From Cognatilysobacter segetis (GTDB lineage: Bacteria; Pseudomonadota; Gammaproteobacteria; Xanthomonadales; Xanthomonadaceae), in the NCBI RefSeq assembly GCF_004359965.1, contig NZ_SMRQ01000009.1, positions 27,232-91,231 on the forward strand: a DNA stretch of 64,000 nt, read 5' to 3'. The position numbers and the translations under genes are program-made. Below are positions 54,101 to 62,700 of this stretch, in pieces. Below the pieces are notes generated by a model that saw nothing but the letters and a program-made list of their open reading frames with translations, was not told the origin of the DNA and ran no database searches. Each line of letters begins with the position of its first letter. Positions within the stretch are counted from its first letter, which is position 1.

Positions 54101-54456
54101 ACCGCGGCCAGATCTTCGAGCGCAACCAGGACCGCGCTCCGTGGGTGCACCAGCTCGACCTCAGCTTCTCGCAGGAAGTGCCGGGCTTCATGAAGGGTCA
54201 CAAGGGCGAGATCCGCCTGGACATCTTCAACTTCCTCAACATGCTCAACAACAACTGGGGCGTCGAGTACCGTGCGTCGTTCCCGCTTGAGCGCGTGCTG
54301 GCGGATGAGGCGGGCGTGCAGAACGGCAAGTACGTGTACGACATCTCGCGTTACCTGCAGAACGGCGTGTACACGCCGCAGGCCCTGCGCCCGAACGAGA
54401 GCATCTCGCCCTCGCAGCGCTGGTCGGCCCTGCTGACGCTGCGCTACAAGTTCTGA
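51136..54456 (+). CDS. Oar-like TonB-dependent outer-membrane receptor
   Basis: The 1106-residue protein has a signal peptide (LGLFTALAAANAFAQ), an N-terminal carboxypeptidase-regulatory-like domain (about 32-115: GLGGTVTDAGGRPVAGADVT) and a plug region around 130-250 (NVVRADPRVVITDRDRGAFS), then a long beta-barrel ending RWSALLTLRYKF with a C-terminal Phe. This layout matches Oar/TonB receptors of Xanthomonadales and Myxococcus. The ligand is unknown; peptide or protein-fragment uptake would suit the peptidase-rich neighbourhood. It is monocistronic, with a clear terminator. Confidence 0.92.
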   Translation: MSHTSRLRLSKLTLGLFTALAAANAFAQSTSAGLGGTVTDAGGRPVAGADVTITHVESGTISHATTDANGRYNARGLRVGGPYTITINQAGAGTGRQEGVYLALDQVADVDLHLASADVQLGSVVVKGKATSQYFGADMKGISTNLSRRDLDRMPAPDRSIQNVVRADPRVVITDRDRGAFSANGQNFRYNSITVDTIQAGDPFGLNDNGLPTKGTPISQDAIESYNISTANYDVATRRGVGAWVNAVTKSGTNDFHGSVYYVYQNADNMIGRNQSDAKWTGFGKDTTKGATLGGPILKDKLFFFASYEEGEKTSPGAPYGTSDSNATLKVPGVTQAQLDAIIAAATAKGLNPGSLTASNVNTDSKRGLVKFDWNINDQHRASLRLSETKEIEPIITNATTTGANPRLPLSSNWYVLDKKNTSYALSLYDDWTSNFSTEASIGYNEFTQNRDPLVGGAQPEVTIRTSGADTGPGVTLGTEFSTQANRLAVKTWNGYFAGTWYAGDHVIKGGFDYQRDDFYNLFLQNYYGSYEFNSIADFQSGTYRRYRVALPAPGYDLTNVAAQFKLTQYGLFLQDTWQVNDDLSLQYGLRYDMPHVTPDPTLNPCFAAAPGAVGPQGTPAVCGLRTNPSNAAAATGGYGYPNTGTIDGNSVLQPRASFNYTIDESTQLRGGAGLFVSNTPAVWVANPYSNNGVAVASYDVNRRRLPTDPAFSADPFNQNVPGGTLTPPGLGTSQMNVSVVDPEFQMPSVAKYTIGIDHTFPWFGGTVATAELQHIDVVKGIKYDNLNLGAPTGTLPDGRLSYARTPNAAPGGANTNRWNANPSFGQQVILLTNTDKGKSDSLTLSLRKPFSNDWSASLAYTFTRATDVNPGASSVANSSFQNRSWINPNDDYEGTSNYEIPNRVLAQVTWQHRFFGSYATSVSALYDGHNGAPYSWIFGNDVNGDSYFRDLAYIPAGPQDVQFVNGTSQAAIQSFFDYIASNPELARYRGQIFERNQDRAPWVHQLDLSFSQEVPGFMKGHKGEIRLDIFNFLNMLNNNWGVEYRASFPLERVLADEAGVQNGKYVYDISRYLQNGVYTPQALRPNESISPSQRWSALLTLRYKF

Positions 54457-54480
54457 TCGCAGTCGTCGACGATGTAACGG

Positions 54481-54512
54481 AAACGGCCGGGGAAACCCGG
54501 CCGTTTTCCTTT
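54481..54512 (+). terminator. Rho-independent terminator after TonB receptor
   Basis: AAACGGCCGGG (54481-54491), loop GAAA, CCCGGCCGTTT (54496-54506), followed by TCCTTT. GAAA tetraloop and an 11-bp stem make a strong terminator. Confidence 0.9.
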
Positions 54513-54544
54513 GTCCGCCGTGCTGCGCTAGAGTCGCCCGATCA

Positions 54545-55954
54545 ATGAAGACCGATGACATGAACGCAGCACTCGACGTACCCACCGCGGTTTCGCTTCC
54601 CACGGTCGATGCACGGATCTATCCGCGCAGCGGCCTCGACATCCTGTCCCGTACCGAGGTCGCACGCCTGCGCGACGCCTCCAGCGGCGGCATGCACGAA
54701 CTGCTGCGCCGCTGCGCGCTGGCCGTGCTCACCAGCGGCAGCACGAGCGACGATCCGCGCGCCGCCCGCGAGCTCTACCCCGACTTCGACATCCAGGTGC
54801 AGCAGCAGGACCGCGGCGTCCGCATCGACCTGCTCAACGCGCCGGCGATGGCATTCGTCGACGGCGAACTGATCCACGGTGTCGCCGAGCTGTTGGCCGC
54901 CGTGGTGCGCGATCTGGCGTACACCGCGATCGAGCTCGGGGACAACTCCGCGCGCGACATCGAGCAGAGCGAAGGCATCACCGACGCCGTGTTCAGCCTG
55001 CTGCGCAACGCGCGCGTGCTGCAGCCGGGCGATCCGAACCTGGTGGTGTGCTGGGGCGGCCATTCGATCAACCGCGACGAATACCTCTACACCAAGCAGG
55101 TCGGCTACGAGCTCGGTCTGCGCGGCATCGACATCTGCACCGGCTGCGGCCCTGGCGCGATGAAGGGCCCGATGAAGGGCGCGACCATCGCCCACGCGAA
55201 GCAGCGTCGCCGCCGCATGCGTTACATCGGCATCACCGAGCCGGGCATCATCGCGGCCGAATCGCCGAACCCGATCGTCAACCACCTGGTGATCATGCCG
55301 GACATCGAGAAGCGCCTCGAGGCGTTCGTCCGCATGGGCCACGGCATCATCGTGTTCCCGGGCGGCGTCGGCACCGCGGAGGAGATCCTGTACCTGCTGG
55401 GCATCCTGCTGCGCGAGGAAAACCTCGAGCTTCCGTTCCCGCTGATCCTGACCGGCCCCACCGCGTCCGCGCCGTACTTCGAGCAGATCGACCAGTTCCT
55501 GCGCCTCACGCTCGGCGAAGCGGCGACCTCGCGTTACGAGATCATCGTCGGCGAGCCGGGCGAGGTGGCCCGTCGCATGGCCAAGGGGCTGCGGCGCGTG
55601 CGCGAGCACCGCATCTCGCACCGCGATTCGTTCTTCTTCAACTGGTCGATCGACATTCCGCTGGCGTTCCAGCGTCCGTTCGTGCCGACGCACGAGGCGA
55701 TGGCCGCGCTGGACCTGCACCACGGCCGCAAGCCGCACGAGCTCGCCGCGGACCTGCGTCGCGCGTTCTCGGGCATCGTCGCCGGCAACGTGAAGGAAGA
55801 CGGCATCCGTCGCGTCGAGGAATTCGGTCCGTTCGAGATCAACGGCGACGAGGACATCATGCAGGCGCTCGACGCGCTGCTGCGTGCGTTCGTGCAGCAG
55901 CACCGCATGAAGATCGCCGGCGACTACAGGCCGTGCTACCGCGTGGTGACCTGA
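54545..55954 (+). CDS. ppnN: Nucleotide 5'-monophosphate nucleosidase
   Basis: The 469-residue protein has PpnN/YgdH architecture: an N-terminal domain, a LOG-like core with VVCWGGHSINRDEY, CTGCGPGAMKGPMKGA and FPGGVGTAEEILYLLGI, and a C-terminal domain. It cleaves nucleoside monophosphates to base and ribose-5-phosphate, and E. coli PpnN is activated by (p)ppGpp. A start at ATG 54560 (MNAALDV) is also possible. It converges with the histidine kinase gene. Confidence 0.93.
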   Translation: MKTDDMNAALDVPTAVSLPTVDARIYPRSGLDILSRTEVARLRDASSGGMHELLRRCALAVLTSGSTSDDPRAARELYPDFDIQVQQQDRGVRIDLLNAPAMAFVDGELIHGVAELLAAVVRDLAYTAIELGDNSARDIEQSEGITDAVFSLLRNARVLQPGDPNLVVCWGGHSINRDEYLYTKQVGYELGLRGIDICTGCGPGAMKGPMKGATIAHAKQRRRRMRYIGITEPGIIAAESPNPIVNHLVIMPDIEKRLEAFVRMGHGIIVFPGGVGTAEEILYLLGILLREENLELPFPLILTGPTASAPYFEQIDQFLRLTLGEAATSRYEIIVGEPGEVARRMAKGLRRVREHRISHRDSFFFNWSIDIPLAFQRPFVPTHEAMAALDLHHGRKPHELAADLRRAFSGIVAGNVKEDGIRRVEEFGPFEINGDEDIMQALDALLRAFVQQHRMKIAGDYRPCYRVVT

Positions 55955-55969
55955 GCGGGCCAGCGCTTC

Positions 55970-57013
55970 TCAGGCTTTGCTCGCGCCCTCGGCGATGAGG
56001 GGCAGCGTGACGCGGGCGACGTAACGCCCGCCATCGCTCTCGATCTCGACCTGGCCGCGTCCTTCGGTCAGGGCGTGCACCCGCTCGCGCGCCGATGCCA
56101 GTCCCACTGCGTGGCCGCGCGCGCTGCGAGCCGTTGGCGCGACGTCGTTCGCGACGGTCACCTCGACCTTTCCACGCGCCGGTCGGACGTCGATGTCGAT
56201 CGTGCCGCCGTCCGGCAGGCCCTCGATGCCGTGCCGGATCGCGTTCTCCGCAAGGGGCTGCAACGAAAGCGAAGGAATGAGCGCGTCCGGGACGACGTCG
56301 GGCAGGTGCCATCGCACATTGAGCCGAGGCCCGAATCTCAGCGATTCGATCTCCAGGTACCGGCGGGTGAGCTCGAGTTCCTGCGACAGCGGTACCAGTT
56401 CCGGCCCCCGCAGTGCGGCGCGGAACAGGTCAGCGAGATCGAGCAGGACGCGCTCCGCCTCGTCGGGTCGCGCATGCACGAGGGCGGCGCCCGTGTTCAA
56501 CGTGTTGAACAGGAAATGCGGCCGGATGCGCGCCTGCAACGCCTCGAGCTCCAACTGCTTCGCGCGCACCAGCAACTGCCGGGCGCGCCAGTAGTTCTGG
56601 TAGGCGAGCAGTGCGAACAGCCCCACGATCGCCGACAGCGCGAGCATGCGCAGGACGAATCGCGTCATTCCATCCGGTTCGTCGCCGACGATCGCGACGG
56701 CATGGGCCGCCGCGAGCGACACCAGCAGCGTCATCGCCAGCCACGCACCCAGGCAGACCCACGCGATCGAAGTGGAAGGCAGCCGTGCGAGGGGGCGGCG
56801 CGCCAGGTAGATCGCACAGAGGGTCGCGAGTGCCGTCCACTGGATGCCGAGCGATGCGAGTCCGAAGTAGACCAGCCGAGAACCGGAAGGCTGGCCGGGC
56901 GCCAGCGTGAGGAGCAGGGCCAGCGCTTCCCCGCACAGCATCACGGCGACGATCGCCTGCGGCTGGAAGAGGGCATCGAGCGGTCGACGATCGGGCATGC
57001 CGGGGCTCATCAT
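55970..57013 (-). CDS. LytS/AlgZ-type membrane histidine kinase, orphan
   Basis: The 347-residue protein has about four membrane helices in residues 20-140, then a HisKA_5-type phosphoacceptor region with H166 in RPHFLFNTLNT and an ATPase domain with the N-box LQPLAENAIRHGIEG. The overall layout resembles AlgZ/FimS, the partner of the AlgR response regulator that controls pili and alginate in pseudomonads. No LytTR response regulator is adjacent: the gene converges with ppnN and its upstream side faces the pilin operon. Control of the divergent pilus genes is attractive but inferred. Confidence 0.88.
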   Translation of the reverse strand: MMSPGMPDRRPLDALFQPQAIVAVMLCGEALALLLTLAPGQPSGSRLVYFGLASLGIQWTALATLCAIYLARRPLARLPSTSIAWVCLGAWLAMTLLVSLAAAHAVAIVGDEPDGMTRFVLRMLALSAIVGLFALLAYQNYWRARQLLVRAKQLELEALQARIRPHFLFNTLNTGAALVHARPDEAERVLLDLADLFRAALRGPELVPLSQELELTRRYLEIESLRFGPRLNVRWHLPDVVPDALIPSLSLQPLAENAIRHGIEGLPDGGTIDIDVRPARGKVEVTVANDVAPTARSARGHAVGLASARERVHALTEGRGQVEIESDGGRYVARVTLPLIAEGASKA

Positions 57014-57151
57014 TGCGCCGGGAACGCCGGCGGTAGCGCGGGACGGCGGCGGGTTGGACCGTCCACCCCGGGGAATGGCCCACCCGTCGGGCGTGCATGG
57101 TTAGACACTGGGCGCGGCCTTAGGGTACGTGTGCGGGAATCGGGAGGGAAC

Positions 57152-57715
57152 ATGCTGCCACGCAGCGGTAAACGCGTATTTCGGCGTCGCGGCCGGGGAT
57201 TCACCCTGGTCGAGCTGGCCGTGACGGTGGCGATCATCGGGATCGTCGGGATGATCGCCGTCCCCAGTTTCTCGAAGATGGTCCGCCGGAGTCGCCTGAC
57301 GTCGTCGGCCAACGAGATGGTGGCCACCCTCCAGATCGCACGCGCTGCGGCGATCAGCAGCCGCGCGAGCGCGACCGTCTGCCCCACCGCGAACGGCGCC
57401 ACCTGCGCGGCCGCCGCCGGCAATCGCTGGGTCGCGTTCGTGACGAAGAACGGCGTGACCACGGTCCTCCGGGACACGATCCTGCAGCCGAACCTCGTCG
57501 TCACGCCGAGCGCGAACCTCGCGGCGGCGTCCAACAAGTTCACCTTCCGGCCGAGCGGGTTTTCCGCGGCCGGCGCCGCGGCGGGCGGCACGATCCGCGT
57601 GTGCTCGCCGGACCTGCCGAACGACAACGCGGTGGACGTGAGCGCGAGCGTCGGACGCATCAGCACCAAGCGCCTGCCTGCGTCATCGTCCTGCAGCGCA
57701 CCTGCGGACAACTGA
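57152..57715 (+). CDS. fimT: FimT/GspH-family minor pseudopilin
   Basis: ATG 57152, with GGAGGG upstream, gives 187 residues; the longer frame to 56075 is antisense to the kinase. The prepilin peptidase site is RGRG/FTLVELAVTVAIIG, followed by a C-terminal domain with a Cys pair and GTIRVCSPDLP, typical of FimT/FimU. FimU-type pilins prime type IV pilus assembly and FimT has been linked to DNA uptake. It is the first gene of the pilin operon; pilV follows after 7 bp. Confidence 0.9.
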   Translation: MLPRSGKRVFRRRGRGFTLVELAVTVAIIGIVGMIAVPSFSKMVRRSRLTSSANEMVATLQIARAAAISSRASATVCPTANGATCAAAAGNRWVAFVTKNGVTTVLRDTILQPNLVVTPSANLAAASNKFTFRPSGFSAAGAAAGGTIRVCSPDLPNDNAVDVSASVGRISTKRLPASSSCSAPADN

Positions 57716-57722
57716 GGCTCCC

Positions 57723-58169
57723 ATGCATCCACTCAAACCAATGCGAGTGCCTGCGCGCCAACGCGGCGTCGGCCTCATCGAGGTCATGATCGCCGTGCTC
57801 GTGCTGGCGATCGGCCTGCTCGGCATCGCCGCGCTGCAGGCCATCACCCTAAAGAACACGGGCAGTTCGGCGAGCCGGACGCAGGCGGCGATCCAGATCT
57901 ACTCGATGATGGACATCATCCGGGCCGATCGCGCGAACCTCGGCACGTACAACACCAACATCTACACGGCCGGCGACGGCTCCGGCGCGCCCGGCACGAT
58001 GATGGGCTGGCTGGACAGCCTGAAGACCACGGTCGCCCCCGACGCGAAAGGCCGCGTCGTCTGCCAGGCAGGAAACATGACCTGCAGTGTCGGCGTGCAA
58101 TGGAGCGATACACGCGCCACCGGAGATTTCGGTCCGCTTGCCGAAATCCAAATCACGAGCCAGCTATGA
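57723..58169 (+). CDS. pilV: Type IV pilus minor pilin PilV
   Basis: The 148-residue protein has a prepilin leader RVPARQRGVG and the hydrophobic helix LIEVMIAVLVLAIGLLGIAA, matching PilV, with two cysteines toward the end (VVCQAGNMTC). It is a minor pilin needed to start pilus assembly and may present PilY1 at the tip. ATG 57744 (MRVPARQ) is an alternative start. It overlaps pilW by 4 nt. Confidence 0.92.
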   Translation: MHPLKPMRVPARQRGVGLIEVMIAVLVLAIGLLGIAALQAITLKNTGSSASRTQAAIQIYSMMDIIRADRANLGTYNTNIYTAGDGSGAPGTMMGWLDSLKTTVAPDAKGRVVCQAGNMTCSVGVQWSDTRATGDFGPLAEIQITSQL

Positions 58170-59194
58170 CGCATTCCGCATCCAGGGCCGCGCAGCGCGG
58201 CTTCACCATGATCGAGCTGATGGTCGCGCTCATGCTCGGCCTGCTCGTGGTGGGCGCGGCCAGCAGCATCTTCCTGTCGAACCAGCGTGTCTACGGCTCG
58301 ACCGAGGCCATCAACCGCATCCAGGAAAACCAGCGCAGCGCCTTCGAGATGCTGACGCGCGACATCCGTGAAGCCGGCACCAATCCCTGCCTGCGATTCA
58401 CGTCCACCGTCCGTCCCATCCTGCAGTTGAGCGCGCCGGATGCCGCCTACTGGGGACGTTTCGCCGACGCGCTGGTCGGAACGGAAGCGGGTAATGCGGA
58501 CCGGATCACGCTGTACTCGGCGATCGGCAACGTCTACAGCGTCACCCAGCACAAGAAGCCGGCCGACCCCATCACGGTGGCGGGCAATACGGCGGGCCTG
58601 GTCAATGGCCAGTTGTTGATGCTCTGCAATACCGACTACGGGATCGTGTTCTCCGCGAGCGGCGTGACGGCGGGCGGATCGACCGTTGGCCACGACAGCG
58701 CCGCCAACTGCGGCACCGGATTCACGCCGACGCCGGATCCGACCAAGTGCACGGCCGCGAGCTCGGGTCCCGGCTACTGCTTCTGGCTCGGCACCGTCCC
58801 CGTCGCACCCACCGTGACCGACTTCGCGAACTGCCCCGCGGGGATCGGCCAGTCGCCCGCATACATCGTCGCTCCCACCGATGCCCTGTGGACGCTAGAG
58901 GCCAACGGTCGCAACGGGCAGTCGCTCTACCGCACCGTCGGTGGCGTCCGCAGCGAAATCGCGGAAGGCGTGACCGGCCTCGACATCAGCTACAAGGTGG
59001 GCAACGGTGCCAACTATGTCAGCGCCACGGCCGTCGCTGACTGGTCGCGAGTCACGGCGGTCCACGTCCAGATGACGTTCGTCGCGGCGCAGGGCGCGCT
59101 ATCCGACACGCAGCGCCAGGGGACGAACAACGCTCCGTTGACCCGCCAGCTGAACGATTACATCGCACTCCGGAATCATCAGGACATCCAATGA
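58166..59194 (+). CDS. pilW: Type IV pilus assembly protein PilW
   Basis: ATG 58166 gives 342 residues. The prepilin site AAQRG/FTMIELMVALMLGLLV is canonical with Glu5, followed by a large variable C-terminal domain with several Cys. PilW forms part of the minor-pilin tip complex. It overlaps pilV and pilX by 4 nt each. Confidence 0.92.
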   Translation: MTHSASRAAQRGFTMIELMVALMLGLLVVGAASSIFLSNQRVYGSTEAINRIQENQRSAFEMLTRDIREAGTNPCLRFTSTVRPILQLSAPDAAYWGRFADALVGTEAGNADRITLYSAIGNVYSVTQHKKPADPITVAGNTAGLVNGQLLMLCNTDYGIVFSASGVTAGGSTVGHDSAANCGTGFTPTPDPTKCTAASSGPGYCFWLGTVPVAPTVTDFANCPAGIGQSPAYIVAPTDALWTLEANGRNGQSLYRTVGGVRSEIAEGVTGLDISYKVGNGANYVSATAVADWSRVTAVHVQMTFVAAQGALSDTQRQGTNNAPLTRQLNDYIALRNHQDIQ

Positions 59195-59754
59195 AGACCC
59201 GATCCTTCATCGGTCAACCGCGCGGACGCCAATCGGGCGCGGCGCTGCTCGTCGTCCTGATGCTGCTCGTCGTGATCACGCTGCTCGGGCTCGCGTCGAT
59301 GCGGGGCGCGATCATGCAGGAGCGCATGGCGACGAACATCACCGCCCGAAGCCGCGCGTTCCAGGTGGCGGAGGCGGGCCTTCGCCAGGCCGAGATCATC
59401 GCCCGCGATGGCACGCTCGCGTTTCCCGCCGCCGCCGGCTGCAGCGCGGGGCGCTGTGCAATGGTGCTGCCGCCCGCCGTTCCCGCGTGGACTGCCGATG
59501 GCTTCTGGAACGACGGGCAGACCGGATTCCAGGAAGGCGCTGCGGTGCCGGTCGGCCCTATCTCGGTCAAGCCGAAGTTCGTGATCGAGAACTTCGGAAC
59601 GACGACCAGCGGCGTGGGCGGCGGAAGTGAATGCGTCGACATGTCCAAGCCGTGCATTGGTGTTGCCAGCCAGAGCGTGTATCGCATCACCGCCTACGCC
59701 GCGATGCCGAATGGCGACGGGGAAGTGATCGTCCAGTCGCTGTATCGGCGCTGA
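59191..59754 (+). CDS. pilX: Type IV pilus assembly protein PilX
   Basis: The 187-residue protein has the PilX_N pattern QSGAALLVVLMLLVVITLLG, which lacks the canonical Phe1 and Glu5 of pilins, as is usual for this family, followed by MQERMATN and a soluble domain with a Cys pair. It bridges the minor pilins and PilY1. Its TGA overlaps the upstream ATG candidate of pilY1 (TGATG). Confidence 0.9.
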   Translation: MKTRSFIGQPRGRQSGAALLVVLMLLVVITLLGLASMRGAIMQERMATNITARSRAFQVAEAGLRQAEIIARDGTLAFPAAAGCSAGRCAMVLPPAVPAWTADGFWNDGQTGFQEGAAVPVGPISVKPKFVIENFGTTTSGVGGGSECVDMSKPCIGVASQSVYRITAYAAMPNGDGEVIVQSLYRR

Positions 59755-62700
59755 TGGAGCGCATCATGAAGATCATGACCAACGGATCAATGTCGCGCCA
59801 GGTGCATATCGGCGCCGTCGGCACCCTGCTGGCACTCGCGCTTTCGTCCGCGGGAGCGGCGACGACGTCGTTTCCACAGTATCCACTGCTGACCGGCGGA
59901 AACTCGATTCCGCCGAACATCCTGCTGATCCTTGACGATTCGGGGTCGATGGCATTCCCGATGATGCCGACCGATCAGGCGACGCTCGGCGACAACGTCA
60001 CCGATCGTTCGTACGTCAACAACACGCTGTACTACAACCCGGCCAAGACCTACTTGCCGTGGCGTACCGCGAGCACGGACCTCAATGCCCGCCTTTCCGA
60101 TGCAAACTTCAAGGCGGCCGCGAGCAATGCAACGAGCCCGAGTGCCGATTACATTGACTTGCGGGGCGACGTGGACTCCTACTTCTATGTTCCCAAGGTC
60201 GCCAACCCTGGGACGAATCCGAGCAATTACGACAAGTACCGCATCGCGGCCTCAAGCTCCCCCAGTCAAGGCGCGGTGCAAAAACAGTTGAGTTTCCGAA
60301 CTGCTGCCACAAAGACGGAAACCATCGGCAAGCAGCAGGAAGGCACGTGCCTGCGTGCTGATGTCGCGATCGGTGACACCGTCACGGTAGATGTCGGCGG
60401 GCACACTGCGTCGGAACTTTACGTCTACTCCAACAGTAGCTGCTCTAATCGCCTTTTCTCAGATACCTCGGGGAACGATCCGAAGTCGATTTCATTCACC
60501 GCGACGGTAAGCACGATTTACGTGCAGGTATTCAATTCCCGATCCGGTAACGGAAATAGAGATATAAGGGTCACGACCTCGGTCACCGCCGAGCGCTGGC
60601 AGGACGCTACTCCGACAGGTCGTACCCAAGCGGAGGAACTGCAGAACTTCGCGAACTGGTACCAGTACCACCGTACACGCAACAAGATGGCCAAGGCTGG
60701 CGCCTCTGAGGCGTTCGGTCGCCTCGGCAAGAACTACCGTGTCGGCTTCGATACGATCTGGAATCGCGGCGGCTCGACCGCCAACGTCACCGGTAGTACG
60801 CCGGCCTATCCCAGTCCGTACCAGTCGAACAACGGGCTGTTCCAGGACAGCGGGTCGAGCGTCACCAATCGGACCACGTTCTACAGCAAGCTTCAGGGCG
60901 CGATCGCGTCGAACGGCACGCCGGTGCATGGCGCGCTGCAGCGCGCGGGTCGATACTTCGGCACCGACAATCCGTGGAAGAATTCCGACGGAACGATGCT
61001 GACCTGCCGGCAGAACTACGCGATCCTGACGACCGACGGCTACTGGAACGACAAATCGGGGTTCGATGGAGCTGCGATCCAGCGCTACTCGAACGGATCC
61101 AATGCCGGCAACGGCAGTGGCAACGTCGACTCGGGTGCCGGCTATCCGTACCAGGACAACATCGCCTACACCCTGGCGGACGTCGGCTATTACTTCTGGA
61201 AGAACGACCTGCGCACGGGAATGGCGAACAACGTCAAGACCAGCTCGGCCGATCCGGCCAGTTGGCAGCACATGGTCACATTCGGCGTTTCGATCGGTCT
61301 CCAGGGCAATTACGACCCCAATCTCGCGCCGCCGAACCCGTTTCCGGACGTCTGGCTGAGTGACGCGTACGGCAATGCCGGTTGGGCGAACAGCGACGGC
61401 AAGCAGCGCATCGACGACCTGTGGCATGCGTCGATCAACGGGCATGGCAGTTTCGTCGTCGCGACCGACACCGACAGGTTCGCGTCGGCGCTGCAGGCAG
61501 CCCTCGCCGCCATCGATTCGCGCAGCGCCTCGGGTTCTAACATCGCCTCGAGTTCGACCAAGACGGATACGGCGACGCTGACGTTCGTCGCGGGCTTCAC
61601 CTCGAGCAGCTGGGTCGGCGACCTCATCGCGAGCCCGTTCAATGCGTCGCTCACCGGCGTTTCGGACACGTCGCTGTGGACCTTGTCGAATACATTCGCG
61701 TCGGGCGGCGTCAACCAGGCGTTCGCGAGCCGGACCGTGCTCACCAGCAAGGGCGGCACGCCCGGCGTCTTCGGCAATTCGGTCGCAGGAGCGAGCGATT
61801 TCGCGGCACGTACGGGACAGGCCGATGAAGTCACGGCGATCGACAACATCGCGTACCTCAAGGGCGATCAGAGCAAGGAACTCGGCAAGGTGGGCGGGAC
61901 GCTGCGCAAGCGCGCCTACCCGATCGGCGACATCGTCGATTCGTCGCCGGCCTACGTGAAGGATTCCAACAGCGTCTATATCGGTGCAAACGACGGCATG
62001 CTGCACGGCATCGACGCCAGCAACGGCAAGGTGCTGTTCTCCTACGTGCCCAAGGGCGTCGACTTCGCCGCGATGGCGAGCCTGAGTGCCACTTCTTACG
62101 AGCATCGGTACTTCGTGGATGGCCAGATGGACGTCACGAGCCGGGCGATGCAGGGCAACGGCAAGAACATCCTGGTCGGCGCCCTCGGCCGCGGCGGGCG
62201 TGGTGTGTTCGCGCTGGACGTCACGGACCCGACGGCGATGTCGACCACCAAGGTGCTGTGGGACGCCACGACGCAGGACGTGACCACCGAAAAGGACATG
62301 GGCTACGTCCTCGGCGCGATCCGTATCCGCAAGGGCAACGGCGACAAGATCTACGCGTTCGTTCCCAACGGCGTGGACAGCCCGAACGGTTCGGCGGCCC
62401 TGTTCGTCTACGAGCTCAACGCGACGGGCGGCATCGCCTCCACCAGCCGGCTGGTGGTCGACAGCAGCGGTGGCAACGGTCTGATGTCACTGGGCATGGC
62501 CGATCTGAACAGCGATGGCAAGGTCGACGTCGTCTACGGCGGTGACCTCAAGGGCAACGTGTGGCGCTGGGATTTCAGCGGCGCGGCCGTTCCCGCCACC
62601 GCCACCAAACTGTTCCAGGCGAAGGACTCGGCCGGTAACCCGCAGCCGATCTCGGGCGGTCTGGGCGTGGGTCGCGATCCGAGGACCGGGACCCTTTTCG

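Noticed and set aside
51049..54603. 1184-residue minus-strand open frame antisense to the TonB receptor
   Set aside because: Composition artefact; the receptor on the plus strand has signal peptide, plug and barrel signatures.
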